A stretch of 64,000 nt of DNA, taken from contig JAFKFL010000034.1 in assembly GCA_017308235.1 (NCBI GenBank), positions 62,001 to 126,000 of the forward strand, written 5' to 3'. The position numbers were made by a program, and so were the translations under genes. Position 1 is the first letter of the stretch. Every line of letters starts with the position of its first letter. Below the pieces are notes generated by a model. It made no database searches, was not told the DNA's origin, and was given only the letters and a program-made list of their open reading frames with translations. This document shows positions 44,748 through 52,922 of the stretch, one piece after another. The DNA is from Alphaproteobacteria bacterium (GTDB lineage Bacteria > Pseudomonadota > Alphaproteobacteria > Reyranellales > Reyranellaceae).

Positions 44748-45475
44748 GCCGCATCCTCCTCGCCGAGATAGACGTCGAGCACGGCCGGGTTGCGCGAGAT
44801 CTCCTGTGGCGAGCCGTGGGCGATCTTCTCGCCATAACTCACGACCACAACTTCGGCGGCGAGCGCCATGACCGCGCGCATGACATGCTCGATCAGCAGA
44901 ATGGTGAGTCCGGTCCTGGCATTGAGGTCACGTAGGAAGGCCACCATGACGTCGACCTCAGTGGGCCGCAGTCCTGCCATCACCTCGTCCAGCAGCAGGA
45001 GCCTGGGTTCGGTCGCGAGCGCGCGCGCCACTTCGAGTCGTTTCCGGTCGGGGAGGGTGAGGCTTTCGGCCAGGTGATGACGGCGATCATGCAGGCCAAG
45101 TTGCGTCAGGATCACCTCGGCATTCTGCCGCGCCGTGTCGAGATCGCGATGACGATGCAGTGCCCCCACCGTCACGTTCTCGAGGACGCTCAGCCCCTTG
45201 AACGGTTTCACAAGCTGAAAGGTGCGGCCGACGCCCGCTGCACAGACCTGATCGGGCCTCTGGCCCGAGATGACGCGACCGTCGAGGGTCACGGTGCCTG
45301 CATTCGGCCGATAGACGCCCGCGATCATGTTGAAGATCGTGGTCTTGCCGGCGCCGTTGGGACCGATCAGGGCATGGATCGCACCTGCCGGCACGGTGAA
45401 GCTGACGTCGTGGACGGCGCGCAGGCCGCGGAAGTTCTTGCCGAGTTCAATGAGCTCTAGGCGGGCCCCGGTCAT
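44744..45475 (-). CDS. livG: Branched-chain amino acid-type ABC ATPase (LivG class), second set
   Basis: 243 aa ATPase. Walker A GPNGAGKTT, signature-region SLTLPDRKRLEVARAL (degenerate, as is frequent in LivG), Walker B LLLLDEVMAGLRPTEVD. Start overlaps the LivM-like stop by 4 nt. Together with LivF it energises the importer. Confidence 0.9.
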   Translation of the reverse strand: MTGARLELIELGKNFRGLRAVHDVSFTVPAGAIHALIGPNGAGKTTIFNMIAGVYRPNAGTVTLDGRVISGQRPDQVCAAGVGRTFQLVKPFKGLSVLENVTVGALHRHRDLDTARQNAEVILTQLGLHDRRHHLAESLTLPDRKRLEVARALATEPRLLLLDEVMAGLRPTEVDVMVAFLRDLNARTGLTILLIEHVMRAVMALAAEVVVVSYGEKIAHGSPQEISRNPAVLDVYLGEEDAA

Positions 45476-46470
45476 CGCGGCCGCTCCCCAAGGCCAAGCC
45501 GCTCCGATAGCCAGGGCCAGATTCCGGCCGGCCGATACATCACGATGATCAGGAGCGCGAGCCCGTAGAAGATCTGCTTGATGCCGGGGATACCCAGAGT
45601 GTCGCCCAGGCTGGTGAAGGCCTCACCCATTCCCGTCAGCACCACGGCGCCGACGATCGGTCCGAACAATGTGCCCAGTCCGCCGATGATGGGCGCGAGC
45701 GTGATCTCGATCGAGCGACCGATGCCGAACGCGGTCTCGGGGAAGAGGTTGTTGTAGTAGAAGGCATTCCAGACGCCGGCGAGCGAGGTGAGAGCGGCGG
45801 AGATCATCACCGCCATCAACTTGTAGCGCAGGACAGGCACACCGACGGCCTGCGCCGCCTCGGCGTCCTCGCGGATGGCAAGCCAGTAGCGACCGAGCCG
45901 GCTTTCCAACAGCAGGCGGCTCAGCACGAAGGCCGCGGCCGCCAGCGCCAGGATCACGTAGTAGAAAAGGACTGGACCGCCTCGCAGGTCGAAGGGATTG
46001 GGCGCGACATCGACCTTGAGGAACAAGCCGGCCGAGCCGCCGAACCAGTCGAGATGATCGAAGGCGATACGGGTGAACTCGCCAAAGGCGATCGTGAGGA
46101 GGGCGAAGTAGACGCCTGCCAGAGAGAAACGGAAGCCGAGATAACCGACGATGGCGCCGGCGAGGGCAGCCGCTGCCGCTGCCGCGAAGACACCGGCCCA
46201 TGGGCCGAGGCCGTAATGCGTGAAGAGGCCGGCCGCCACGTAGCCGCCGAGACCGGCATAGAGGGCGTGACCCAACGACAGCTCGCCCGCAAAGCCCATC
46301 ATGATGTTCCAGGCCTGGCCAACATAAGCGAAGTAGAGGATCAGGATCAGGACCGAGAGGGCGTATTTGTCGATGAAGTATGGTGCTGCGATCAGGAGCG
46401 CCAGCAAGCCCATCAGCATCCATAGAATGCGCGGTGCGACCCCGCTCAGGAGACGGCGATGAATCGTCAT
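45472..46470 (-). CDS. livM: Branched-chain amino acid-type ABC permease (LivM class), second set
   Basis: 332 aa permease with about 9 membrane segments. NIMMGFAGELSLGHALYAGLGGYVAAG is the LivM signature and IIGGLGTLFGPIVGAVVLTG the coupling loop. It overlaps its neighbours by 4 nt at each end. The set is distinct in sequence from the box-linked Liv set at 26.7-31.3 kb. Confidence 0.9.
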   Translation of the reverse strand: MTIHRRLLSGVAPRILWMLMGLLALLIAAPYFIDKYALSVLILILYFAYVGQAWNIMMGFAGELSLGHALYAGLGGYVAAGLFTHYGLGPWAGVFAAAAAAALAGAIVGYLGFRFSLAGVYFALLTIAFGEFTRIAFDHLDWFGGSAGLFLKVDVAPNPFDLRGGPVLFYYVILALAAAAFVLSRLLLESRLGRYWLAIREDAEAAQAVGVPVLRYKLMAVMISAALTSLAGVWNAFYYNNLFPETAFGIGRSIEITLAPIIGGLGTLFGPIVGAVVLTGMGEAFTSLGDTLGIPGIKQIFYGLALLIIVMYRPAGIWPWLSERLGLGERPR

Positions 46471-47348
46471 GTGCCGCGCTTGCCCAGCAGCCCTTGCGGG
46501 CGCAGCAGCAGCACCAGGATCAACAGCCCGAAGCTGAACATGCTTTTGAGCGAGGGGTCAGCCAGCAGGCCCGCGACCGCCTCACTGACGCCGATCAGCA
46601 GGCCACCCGCCAGTGCGCCGGTCATGCTGCCGAGACCGCCCACGATCACAATGATGAAGGCGAGAAGCGTGTATTCGGCGGCGAGTGACGGAGTGACCGG
46701 AATGATGGTGATCATGAGCGCACCCGCGGCACCGACACAGGCCGCGCCGACGCCGAAGGTGACGGCATAGAGGCGGCGCACATTCAGGCCGACGACCAGC
46801 GCGCCCATATTGTTGTCGGCGGCAGCGCGGATCGACTTGCCGATGCGCGTGCGGGTGAAGAAGAGCCACAGGAGGCCCGCGATCACGATCGCTCCGATGG
46901 CGGCATGCAATCTGACGGCGTCCAGCACCAACGGGCCGACCTCATAGGAGTCGAACTGCGAATCGAGCTGGATGCCGTGCGAGTCGGGCCCGACGACGGC
47001 GAGGCAAACGTTCACGAGGATGAGCGCGACGCCCAGCAACAGCAGGAACTGCTGGTGTTCGGGCCGGCCGATGAAAGGCGAGATCAGGCCGCGTTGCAGG
47101 GCATAGCCCATGAAGAAGAACAGCACCGCGATCAGGGGCAGGCTGACCAGCGGCGAGACCTGGAAGTACTCAAAGCCGGCCCAGGCGAGATACATGCCCA
47201 CGATCATCATCTCGCCATGCGCGAAATTGACCACGCGCATGACGCCGAAGATCACCGACAGGCCCAGCGCCATCAGCCCATAGACCATCCCCGTGAGCAG
47301 GCCCTTGGTAATGGCTTGCGCGAGCGCCAGGAGGAAATCCGAGGTCAC
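46467..47348 (-). CDS. livH: Branched-chain amino acid-type ABC permease (LivH class), second set
   Basis: 293 aa if translation starts at GTG 47348 (VTSDFLLALAQAITKGLLTG). The longer open frame runs into the repeat pair upstream. LSVIFGVMRVVNFAHGEMMIVGMY is the LivH signature and VIVGGLGSMTGALAGGLLIG the coupling loop. It is separated from its binding-protein gene by the repeat pair at 47357-47484. Confidence 0.88.
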   Translation of the reverse strand: MTSDFLLALAQAITKGLLTGMVYGLMALGLSVIFGVMRVVNFAHGEMMIVGMYLAWAGFEYFQVSPLVSLPLIAVLFFFMGYALQRGLISPFIGRPEHQQFLLLLGVALILVNVCLAVVGPDSHGIQLDSQFDSYEVGPLVLDAVRLHAAIGAIVIAGLLWLFFTRTRIGKSIRAAADNNMGALVVGLNVRRLYAVTFGVGAACVGAAGALMITIIPVTPSLAAEYTLLAFIIVIVGGLGSMTGALAGGLLIGVSEAVAGLLADPSLKSMFSFGLLILVLLLRPQGLLGKRGT

Positions 47349-47356
47349 GGCGTAGT

Positions 47357-47484
47357 CCTCACCCTGAGGAGCGACCCGCAGGGTCGCGTCTCGAAGGGCG
47401 GCCACAGTCTTGGCGTTGCCATGCTTCGAGACGGCCGCGGAGTTTACCCCGAGGTATGAGGGGCGGCCTCCTCAGCATGAGGGA
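47357..47484. repeat. Pair of REP-like repeats (CCTGAGGAGC / CTTCGAGACG family)
   Basis: The left copy CCTCACCCTGAGGAGCG to GCGTCTCGAAGG (47357-47397) and a right copy in opposite orientation, CTTCGAGACGG to CCTCCTCAGCATGAGG (47424-47482), belong to the same family as 32971-33072. In both places the pair lies between co-directional genes of a transport or catabolic operon. Confidence 0.78.
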
Positions 47485-47492
47485 GGCCTCAA

Positions 47493-48746
47493 TCACGTGC
47501 GGCGCTTGTCGTTCCAGCCGGGTTCTGGGAAGACGAGCTCCGCGGCCGCCGAGGCCTTGGGCATCACCACGGTGGGCTTGCGCTTCAGGTTCTGGACCGC
47601 AGCGGCCTTGATGCCGACGTTCTGGCCCTTGGCGTCGAACTGGATCGGCCCGCCGACCATGACGTGATGGTCGATCTTGATCTTGCGCAGGGCGTCCATG
47701 AGGGCGTCGGGCTTGGTCGACTTGGCATCGAGCCAGGCCTGGGCCGCGATCAGCAAGGCCTCGAAAGTGAAGCCGCCGTTGAGGTCGAGCTGGTCGCCCG
47801 CGAACTTGGCGGCGTGCTGCTTCTCCAGCGACTGGGTCATAGTCGACTTGGGATCGAGCCAGGGCACATTCGAGATATGGAACTCGCCGTACTTGCCCAT
47901 GGTCTTCAGGAAGTCCTGCTCGTAGAGGCCGGGCGAGCCGGGGTTCATCACCGCCATCGGCTCCCAACGCTGCTTCACCAGCTCCTGGATCAAAAGCTTG
48001 GCGTCGTTCAGACGGCAGACCGGCATCAGCATGTCGGCCTTGGTGGCCTTGGCCTTGGCGACCTCGACCGAGAGATCCTTCGCCGCCGGGTCGTAGCTGA
48101 TGGTGTCGACGAGCTGGTAGGGCATGTCGAGCTTGGGGAACATCGCCTTGATGCCACCCATCATCGCTGTGCCGAAGGTATCGTTGATGCTCATCAGGAC
48201 GGCGGTCTTGGGCGTAACGCCGGATGCCTTGAAGATCTCCTTGTGCAGTTCGAAGGCGCCGCTGATCAGCATCGGCGCGGTCGGGAAATTGCGGACCACG
48301 AACTTGTAGCCCTGCTCGGTGATCTGCGGTGCGGCGGCAATATTGACGACGAACGGCACGCCGCGCTGCTCAGCAACCTGGGCGATGGCAATGGTCTGTC
48401 CCGAATCGAAAGCACCCACCAGGACATGGGCGCCTGCCTCGATCGCCTTCTCGGCCTGGGTGCGCGCGACGTCCGGCTTGGTTTCCGTGTCGTAGTTCGC
48501 GATATCGAGCTTCACGGGCATCTTCATGTCGGCGAAGACGGCGTTGGCCACGTCGGCGCCGCGCTTGCAGGCCTGGCCGATCTGCGCCTGCACGCCCGAG
48601 GTCGGCAGTAACAGGGCGACCTTGAGGTTCGCAGGCGCCGATTGTGCCTGGGCGTAACGCAGCGGCAGCGGCGCACCGAGCACTGTGGCACCGGCCAGGG
48701 CGGCCTGGCCGAACTGGCGGCGGGTGAAACGGCTGCGGTCGATCAT
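47493..48746 (-). CDS. Branched-chain amino acid-type binding protein, second set
   Basis: 417 aa from the ATG at 48746 with a Tat-like signal (MIDRSRFTRRQFGQAALAGA). The mature part starts near QSAPANLKVALLLPTSGVQA and follows the peripla_BP_6 fold: AHVLVGAFDSGQTIAIAQVAEQRGVPFVVN and LLIQELVKQRWEP. It is the first gene of the second Liv operon and divergent from the urate-pathway fusion gene across an 85-nt gap, which hints at a purine breakdown product or other nitrogen compound as ligand. Confidence 0.88.
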   Translation of the reverse strand: MIDRSRFTRRQFGQAALAGATVLGAPLPLRYAQAQSAPANLKVALLLPTSGVQAQIGQACKRGADVANAVFADMKMPVKLDIANYDTETKPDVARTQAEKAIEAGAHVLVGAFDSGQTIAIAQVAEQRGVPFVVNIAAAPQITEQGYKFVVRNFPTAPMLISGAFELHKEIFKASGVTPKTAVLMSINDTFGTAMMGGIKAMFPKLDMPYQLVDTISYDPAAKDLSVEVAKAKATKADMLMPVCRLNDAKLLIQELVKQRWEPMAVMNPGSPGLYEQDFLKTMGKYGEFHISNVPWLDPKSTMTQSLEKQHAAKFAGDQLDLNGGFTFEALLIAAQAWLDAKSTKPDALMDALRKIKIDHHVMVGGPIQFDAKGQNVGIKAAAVQNLKRKPTVVMPKASAAAELVFPEPGWNDKRRT

Positions 48747-48831
48747 GCGATGCTCCCTTTCTTCAGTAGGCCAAGTTCGACGGCCGGCCGGACTATAGAG
48801 ACGCCCGCCGCGGCATGCTAGGTCGGGCGAC

Positions 48832-49713
48832 ATGACCGTGGCGCTCGCCGACCTCAACCGCATGGACCTTGCCGATTTCGAAGCCGCAACAGGCGGGGTC
48901 TTCGAGCTGGCGCCCTGGGTGGCGGCGACCGCGCATGCCAAGCGGCCCTTCGCCACCGTGGCCGACCTGCACGAGGCGATGATGGCGGCCGTTCAGTCGG
49001 CAACGCACGACGCGCAGTTCGCCTTCGTGGGCAACCACCCCGACCTTGCCGGCAAGGCAGCGCGCGCCGGCGCCATCACCGACGAGTCGAGAACGGAGCA
49101 GGCGAGCGCCGGACTGGACACGCTATCGGATCGGGAATTCGCACGCTTCCATCAGTTGAACGACGCCTATCGGGCGAAGTTCGGCTTTCCCTTCATCGTT
49201 TGCGTTCGCCGCCACACCCGCGATTCGATCCTGCATCAGTTTGAACGGCGGCTGCAGCATGACGTCGCAGCGGAGTTCACCACGGCCCTGCGGGAGATTT
49301 TCTACATCACGCGGTTGCGACTGGTGGCGACAGTGACGGGCGAGGGCGTGCCCCAGGTCAGCGGTCGGCTCTCAACCCATGTCCTCGACACACATGCCGG
49401 CCATCCGGCTGTCGGGGTCGGGATCGAGCTTTACGAACTCGCAGGCGAGCAGGCGCACCGTATCGTTCGAACCGTCACCAACGACGACGGCCGCACCGAT
49501 GCACCGTTGATCGGTGGCCGTCCCTTGCCGATCGGTCGCTACGAATTGCGTTTCGCCCTTGGTGACCACTACCGTAGTAGGGGTGTTCACAGCGGCGATC
49601 CGCCCTTCCTTGATATCGTGCCTTTGCGCTTTTCCATTGCCGAGCCGGAAGGGCATTATCACGTGCCGCTGCTCTGCACCCCCTGGAGCTATTCGACCTA
49701 TCGCGGAAGCTGA
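48832..49713 (+). CDS. Bifunctional OHCU decarboxylase / 5-hydroxyisourate hydrolase
   Basis: 293 aa fusion of two enzymes that follow urate oxidase. Residues about 1-165 are OHCU decarboxylase (UraD): LNRMDLADFEAATGGVFE, the catalytic His69 in VGNHPDLAGKA, and KFGFPFIVCVR. Residues about 178-293 are the transthyretin-like HIU hydrolase (PucM): LSTHVLDTHAGHPAVGVG, TNDDGRTDAPL, and the C-terminal YRGS signature. Together they convert 5-hydroxyisourate to S-allantoin. The same domain order occurs in plant TTL proteins. No urate oxidase gene is in the window. Confidence 0.95.
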   Translation: MTVALADLNRMDLADFEAATGGVFELAPWVAATAHAKRPFATVADLHEAMMAAVQSATHDAQFAFVGNHPDLAGKAARAGAITDESRTEQASAGLDTLSDREFARFHQLNDAYRAKFGFPFIVCVRRHTRDSILHQFERRLQHDVAAEFTTALREIFYITRLRLVATVTGEGVPQVSGRLSTHVLDTHAGHPAVGVGIELYELAGEQAHRIVRTVTNDDGRTDAPLIGGRPLPIGRYELRFALGDHYRSRGVHSGDPPFLDIVPLRFSIAEPEGHYHVPLLCTPWSYSTYRGS

Positions 49714-49729
49714 CGAAACGGAGGAAGTC

Positions 49730-51169
49730 ATGACCACTTACAGCGATGTCTCCCTGATGATCGATGGCGCCTGGACCAAGGGCGCTCAGGGACGAACCAT
49801 TCCCATCGTCAATCCGGCGACCGAGGAAGTGATCGGGCAGCTCGCGCACGCCGAGAAAGCCGATCTCGATCGCGCGCTTGCCGCCGCCGACAAGGGCTTC
49901 AAACAGTGGCGGAAAGTCTCCGCCTATGAGCGCTACAAGATCATGCGCAAGGCCGCCGACCTGATGCGCCAGCGCCTCGAAGAGATCGCGGCCATCATGA
50001 CCATGGAACAGGGCAAGCCCTTGTACGAGGCCAGGGTCGAGACCAACCTCGCCGCCGACATCATCGACTGGATGGCCGAGGAAGGCCGCCGCACCTATGG
50101 CCGCATCGTGCCGGCGCGGGCGGAAAACATCCATCAGCTCGTGATGAAGGAGCCGGTCGGCCCGGTCGCAGCCTTCACGCCGTGGAACTTCCCGATCAAC
50201 CAGGTGGTGCGCAAGGCCTCGGCGGCGCTCGCCACAGGCTGCTCGATCATCATCAAGGGGCCGGAAGACACCCCAGGCTCCTGCGCCCAGCTCATCAAGG
50301 CGTTCGTCGATGCCGGCGTGCCGGCGGGCGTGATCCAGCTGGTCTACGGTGTGCCATCGGAGATCAGCGAATATCTGATCCCGCATCCGATCATCAAGAA
50401 GGTGACCTTCACTGGCTCGACACCGGTCGGCAAGCAACTCGCAGCACTCGCGGGCGCACACATGAAGCGCGTCACGATGGAACTTGGCGGGCACGCCCCG
50501 GCGATCGTGTTCGAGGATGCCGATCTCGAACAGGCGGTGAATGTGCTGGGCGCCAACAAGTTCCGCAACGCCGGCCAGGTCTGCGTGGCGCCGACGCGTT
50601 TCCTGGTGCACGAGAAGGTCTATCCCGAGTTCGTCGAGCGCTTCACGACCTACGCCAAGAACATGAAGGTCGGTAACGGCCTAGAAGCCGACACCAAGAT
50701 GGGGCCGCTGGTGGCCGAGCGCCGCCTCCATGCCATGGACTCTTTCGTGAGCGACGCCATCGCTAAAGGGGCCAAGGTCAAGACCGGCGGCCAGCGCAAG
50801 GGCAATAAGGGCTATTTCTATGAGCCCACCGTCATGACCGACGTGCCGCTCAACGCCAAGATCATGAACGAGGAGCCGTTCGGGCCGCTGGCGCCGATCA
50901 CGCCGTTCAAGGATTTCGACGGCGTGATGAAGGAAGCGAACCGCCTCGACTGGGGTCTGGCAGCCTATGCCTACACCAAGAACACCAAGACCATGGCGCA
51001 GGTGGGCGCCGCCTTCGAAAGCGGCATGGTGTCGATCAATCACCATGGCCTTGCTCTTCCCGAGGTGCCGTTCGGCGGCATCAAGGATTCGGGCTATGGC
51101 TCGGAAGGCGGCCTCGAGGCGCTTGAGGCCTACCTCAACACCAAGTTCGTCTCGACGCTCGGCATGTAG
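49730..51169 (+). CDS. NAD(P)-dependent aldehyde dehydrogenase, succinate-semialdehyde dehydrogenase-like
   Basis: 479 aa from the ATG at 49730, preceded by GGAGGA, 16 nt after the urate-pathway fusion gene. Catalytic Cys285 is in RNAGQVCVAPTRF and the general-base Glu in TMELGGHAPAIVFEDAD. AFTPWNFPINQV is the cofactor-binding region. Sequence type is close to GabD-like succinate-semialdehyde or alpha-ketoglutarate-semialdehyde dehydrogenases. It could be co-transcribed with the upstream gene, although a direct metabolic link is not obvious. Confidence 0.9.
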   Translation: MTTYSDVSLMIDGAWTKGAQGRTIPIVNPATEEVIGQLAHAEKADLDRALAAADKGFKQWRKVSAYERYKIMRKAADLMRQRLEEIAAIMTMEQGKPLYEARVETNLAADIIDWMAEEGRRTYGRIVPARAENIHQLVMKEPVGPVAAFTPWNFPINQVVRKASAALATGCSIIIKGPEDTPGSCAQLIKAFVDAGVPAGVIQLVYGVPSEISEYLIPHPIIKKVTFTGSTPVGKQLAALAGAHMKRVTMELGGHAPAIVFEDADLEQAVNVLGANKFRNAGQVCVAPTRFLVHEKVYPEFVERFTTYAKNMKVGNGLEADTKMGPLVAERRLHAMDSFVSDAIAKGAKVKTGGQRKGNKGYFYEPTVMTDVPLNAKIMNEEPFGPLAPITPFKDFDGVMKEANRLDWGLAAYAYTKNTKTMAQVGAAFESGMVSINHHGLALPEVPFGGIKDSGYGSEGGLEALEAYLNTKFVSTLGM

Positions 51170-51192
51170 CCGAGATCGCTACTGCATCGCCG

Positions 51193-51723
51193 TTACTGGA
51201 CGGGCGTGAACGACGTGAGGAATCGCCGGGCTTCCGGCGTTTCCTCCGTCCGGTTCGGCCCGACATAGATTGCCTGCAGGAGGCGGTGGCCATCGAGCAC
51301 CAGCAGCGTATCGGCCACCTTGGCCTGCTGCGGCAAGTCGATCACGAGATGGCGCGCGGGCACGTTGCCGAGATTTATCCGTTCTTCGCTGCGCAGCGTG
51401 CCATTGGTGTGCTGCAGGCTGCCGTCGCGCGCACCGTCGAGGTTCTTTTGCGGATCACCCATCGTGATCTCGCGCGGATAGCTCGACGTGATGGTCATGT
51501 ATGTCTTGTCGCCGATCGTGAGTGACGAGGTTTGCAAGCGGACCGGGCCGACATTGGTCGCGACGTCGCGCACGTCCTCGCTCGGCTGGCCGGGATACTC
51601 CACTTGATAGCCGGCGCCATGCGGCCGGTAGGGCTTCCACTCTTGTGCCGTCGCCGGGACGGCCAGGGCAAGTGAGGCCAGGGCGAATGGGACCAGGGCA
51701 GCGGCAATGAGGGTACGAGTCAT
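51193..51723 (-). CDS. Exported protein of unknown function
   Basis: 176 aa with a signal peptide (MTRTLIAAALVPFALASLAL, cleavage near ATAQ). The mature part EWKPYRPHGAGYQVEYPGQP recalls small exported proteins with an N-terminal 'YPG.P' strand followed by a mixed alpha/beta fold. No catalytic motif seen. It stands alone, convergent with the aldehyde dehydrogenase gene (23 nt apart). Confidence 0.7.
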   Translation of the reverse strand: MTRTLIAAALVPFALASLALAVPATAQEWKPYRPHGAGYQVEYPGQPSEDVRDVATNVGPVRLQTSSLTIGDKTYMTITSSYPREITMGDPQKNLDGARDGSLQHTNGTLRSEERINLGNVPARHLVIDLPQQAKVADTLLVLDGHRLLQAIYVGPNRTEETPEARRFLTSFTPVQ

Positions 51724-51774
51724 GGCGGCTCCTCTGCTGTTCAGAAGAGCAATGATGCCAATGGCCGAAGGTTG

Positions 51775-51805
51775 CCGGATCGCAGCCCTGGGGGCTGCGA
51801 TCCGG
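51775..51805. terminator. Strong hairpin, candidate terminator
   Basis: 14-bp perfect arms (CCGGATCGCAGCCC and its complement) enclose a 3-nt loop. It lies between the Bug-type binding-protein stop (51812) and the next minus-strand gene start. No T-run follows on either strand, so it may act as a message-stabilising or Rho-assisted stop rather than a classic intrinsic terminator. Confidence 0.55.
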
Positions 51806-51811
51806 GCTGCG

Positions 51812-52810
51812 TTAGTCGACCTTGGCGCCCGATGCCTTCACGATCGGGCCGAATCTTGCTTCCTCGGCACGACGATAGGTGACTGTGTCGGCGACGTTCT
51901 TCCAGAAAGGCGTTGCGCCGTTCTTCAGATATGCATTTTTGACGTCGTCGCTTTCCAGCGCCTCTTTCGTTAGCGCGTTGAGCTTCTCGACCATGTCGGT
52001 TGGCAGGCCGGCGGGACCGCAGATACCGCCCCAGGAATTGATATCGAAGCCCGGCAGGAACTCGGCCATGGCCGGCACGTCGGGCGCCTTGGGGCTGCGC
52101 TCAAGCGAGGTGACGGCAAGGCCATTCACCTTGCCGCCCGCGATCTGGGCCAGCGACCCCGGGATGTTGTCGAAGATCATATCGACCTGGCCGGCCAGCA
52201 AGTCCTGAATGGCCGGCGCGCTGCCGCGATAGGGGACGTGCAGCAGGTCGATCTTGGCCATCGCGCAGAACAATGCACCGCTCAGATGCACCGTCGTGCC
52301 CGCACCAGAAGAGGCGTAGGAATATTTGCCGAGGTTCGCCTTCGCGAGCGCGATCAGTTCGGGAATGGTCGTGGCGGCAACGCCCTTGCGCACGATCAGG
52401 AGGTTGGGCAGCGACCACAGCATGGTGATCGGCGTGAAGTCCTTGTCCGCATTGAAGGGCAACTTGGCATAGAGCGACGGGGCAATAGCGTGCGAGGCAA
52501 CGCTCAGCAATCCGATCGTATAACCGTCAGGCGTCGACTTCGCGATCGCGTCGGCGCCGACGTTGCCGCCCGAGCCGCCACGGTTGTCGACGACGAATTG
52601 CTGGTTGGTGATCTCCGATAGTTTCTGGCAGACGATGCGTGACAGGACATCGGTCGGGCCGCCGGCAGGGAACGAGTTGATATATTTGACCGGCCGGTCG
52701 GGCCAACCATTCGCCGCGCGAGCGATGCCAGAGGCAATCATCGGCGCCGCAAGCGCGCCACCGGACAGGGCCAGCGCGCGACGGCGCGGCAGCACGAACT
52801 TCTTGTTCAT
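51812..52810 (-). CDS. Bug-family (TctC-like) periplasmic binding protein
   Basis: 332 aa from the ATG at 52810 with an Arg-rich signal (MNKKFVLPRRRALALSGGAL). The mature start GWPDRPVKYINSFPAGGPTDVLSRI is the Bug/TTT hallmark; VVDNRGGSGGNVGADAIAKS and VPYRGSAPAIQDLLAGQVDMIFD follow. Such proteins bind carboxylates, including aromatic and dicarboxylic acids. No TctA/TctB membrane partners are nearby, so it is an orphan receptor. Confidence 0.88.
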   Translation of the reverse strand: MNKKFVLPRRRALALSGGALAAPMIASGIARAANGWPDRPVKYINSFPAGGPTDVLSRIVCQKLSEITNQQFVVDNRGGSGGNVGADAIAKSTPDGYTIGLLSVASHAIAPSLYAKLPFNADKDFTPITMLWSLPNLLIVRKGVAATTIPELIALAKANLGKYSYASSGAGTTVHLSGALFCAMAKIDLLHVPYRGSAPAIQDLLAGQVDMIFDNIPGSLAQIAGGKVNGLAVTSLERSPKAPDVPAMAEFLPGFDINSWGGICGPAGLPTDMVEKLNALTKEALESDDVKNAYLKNGATPFWKNVADTVTYRRAEEARFGPIVKASGAKVD

Positions 52811-52922
52811 TCGAAAAGACCCCACGACACTCTGATATCGATGCCAACGACTAGCGTACTCGTGGTTGATGTGCACGCGACGAATCGCGACACTGCGGCG
52901 TCAGTTGGACAAAGGAATAAGG

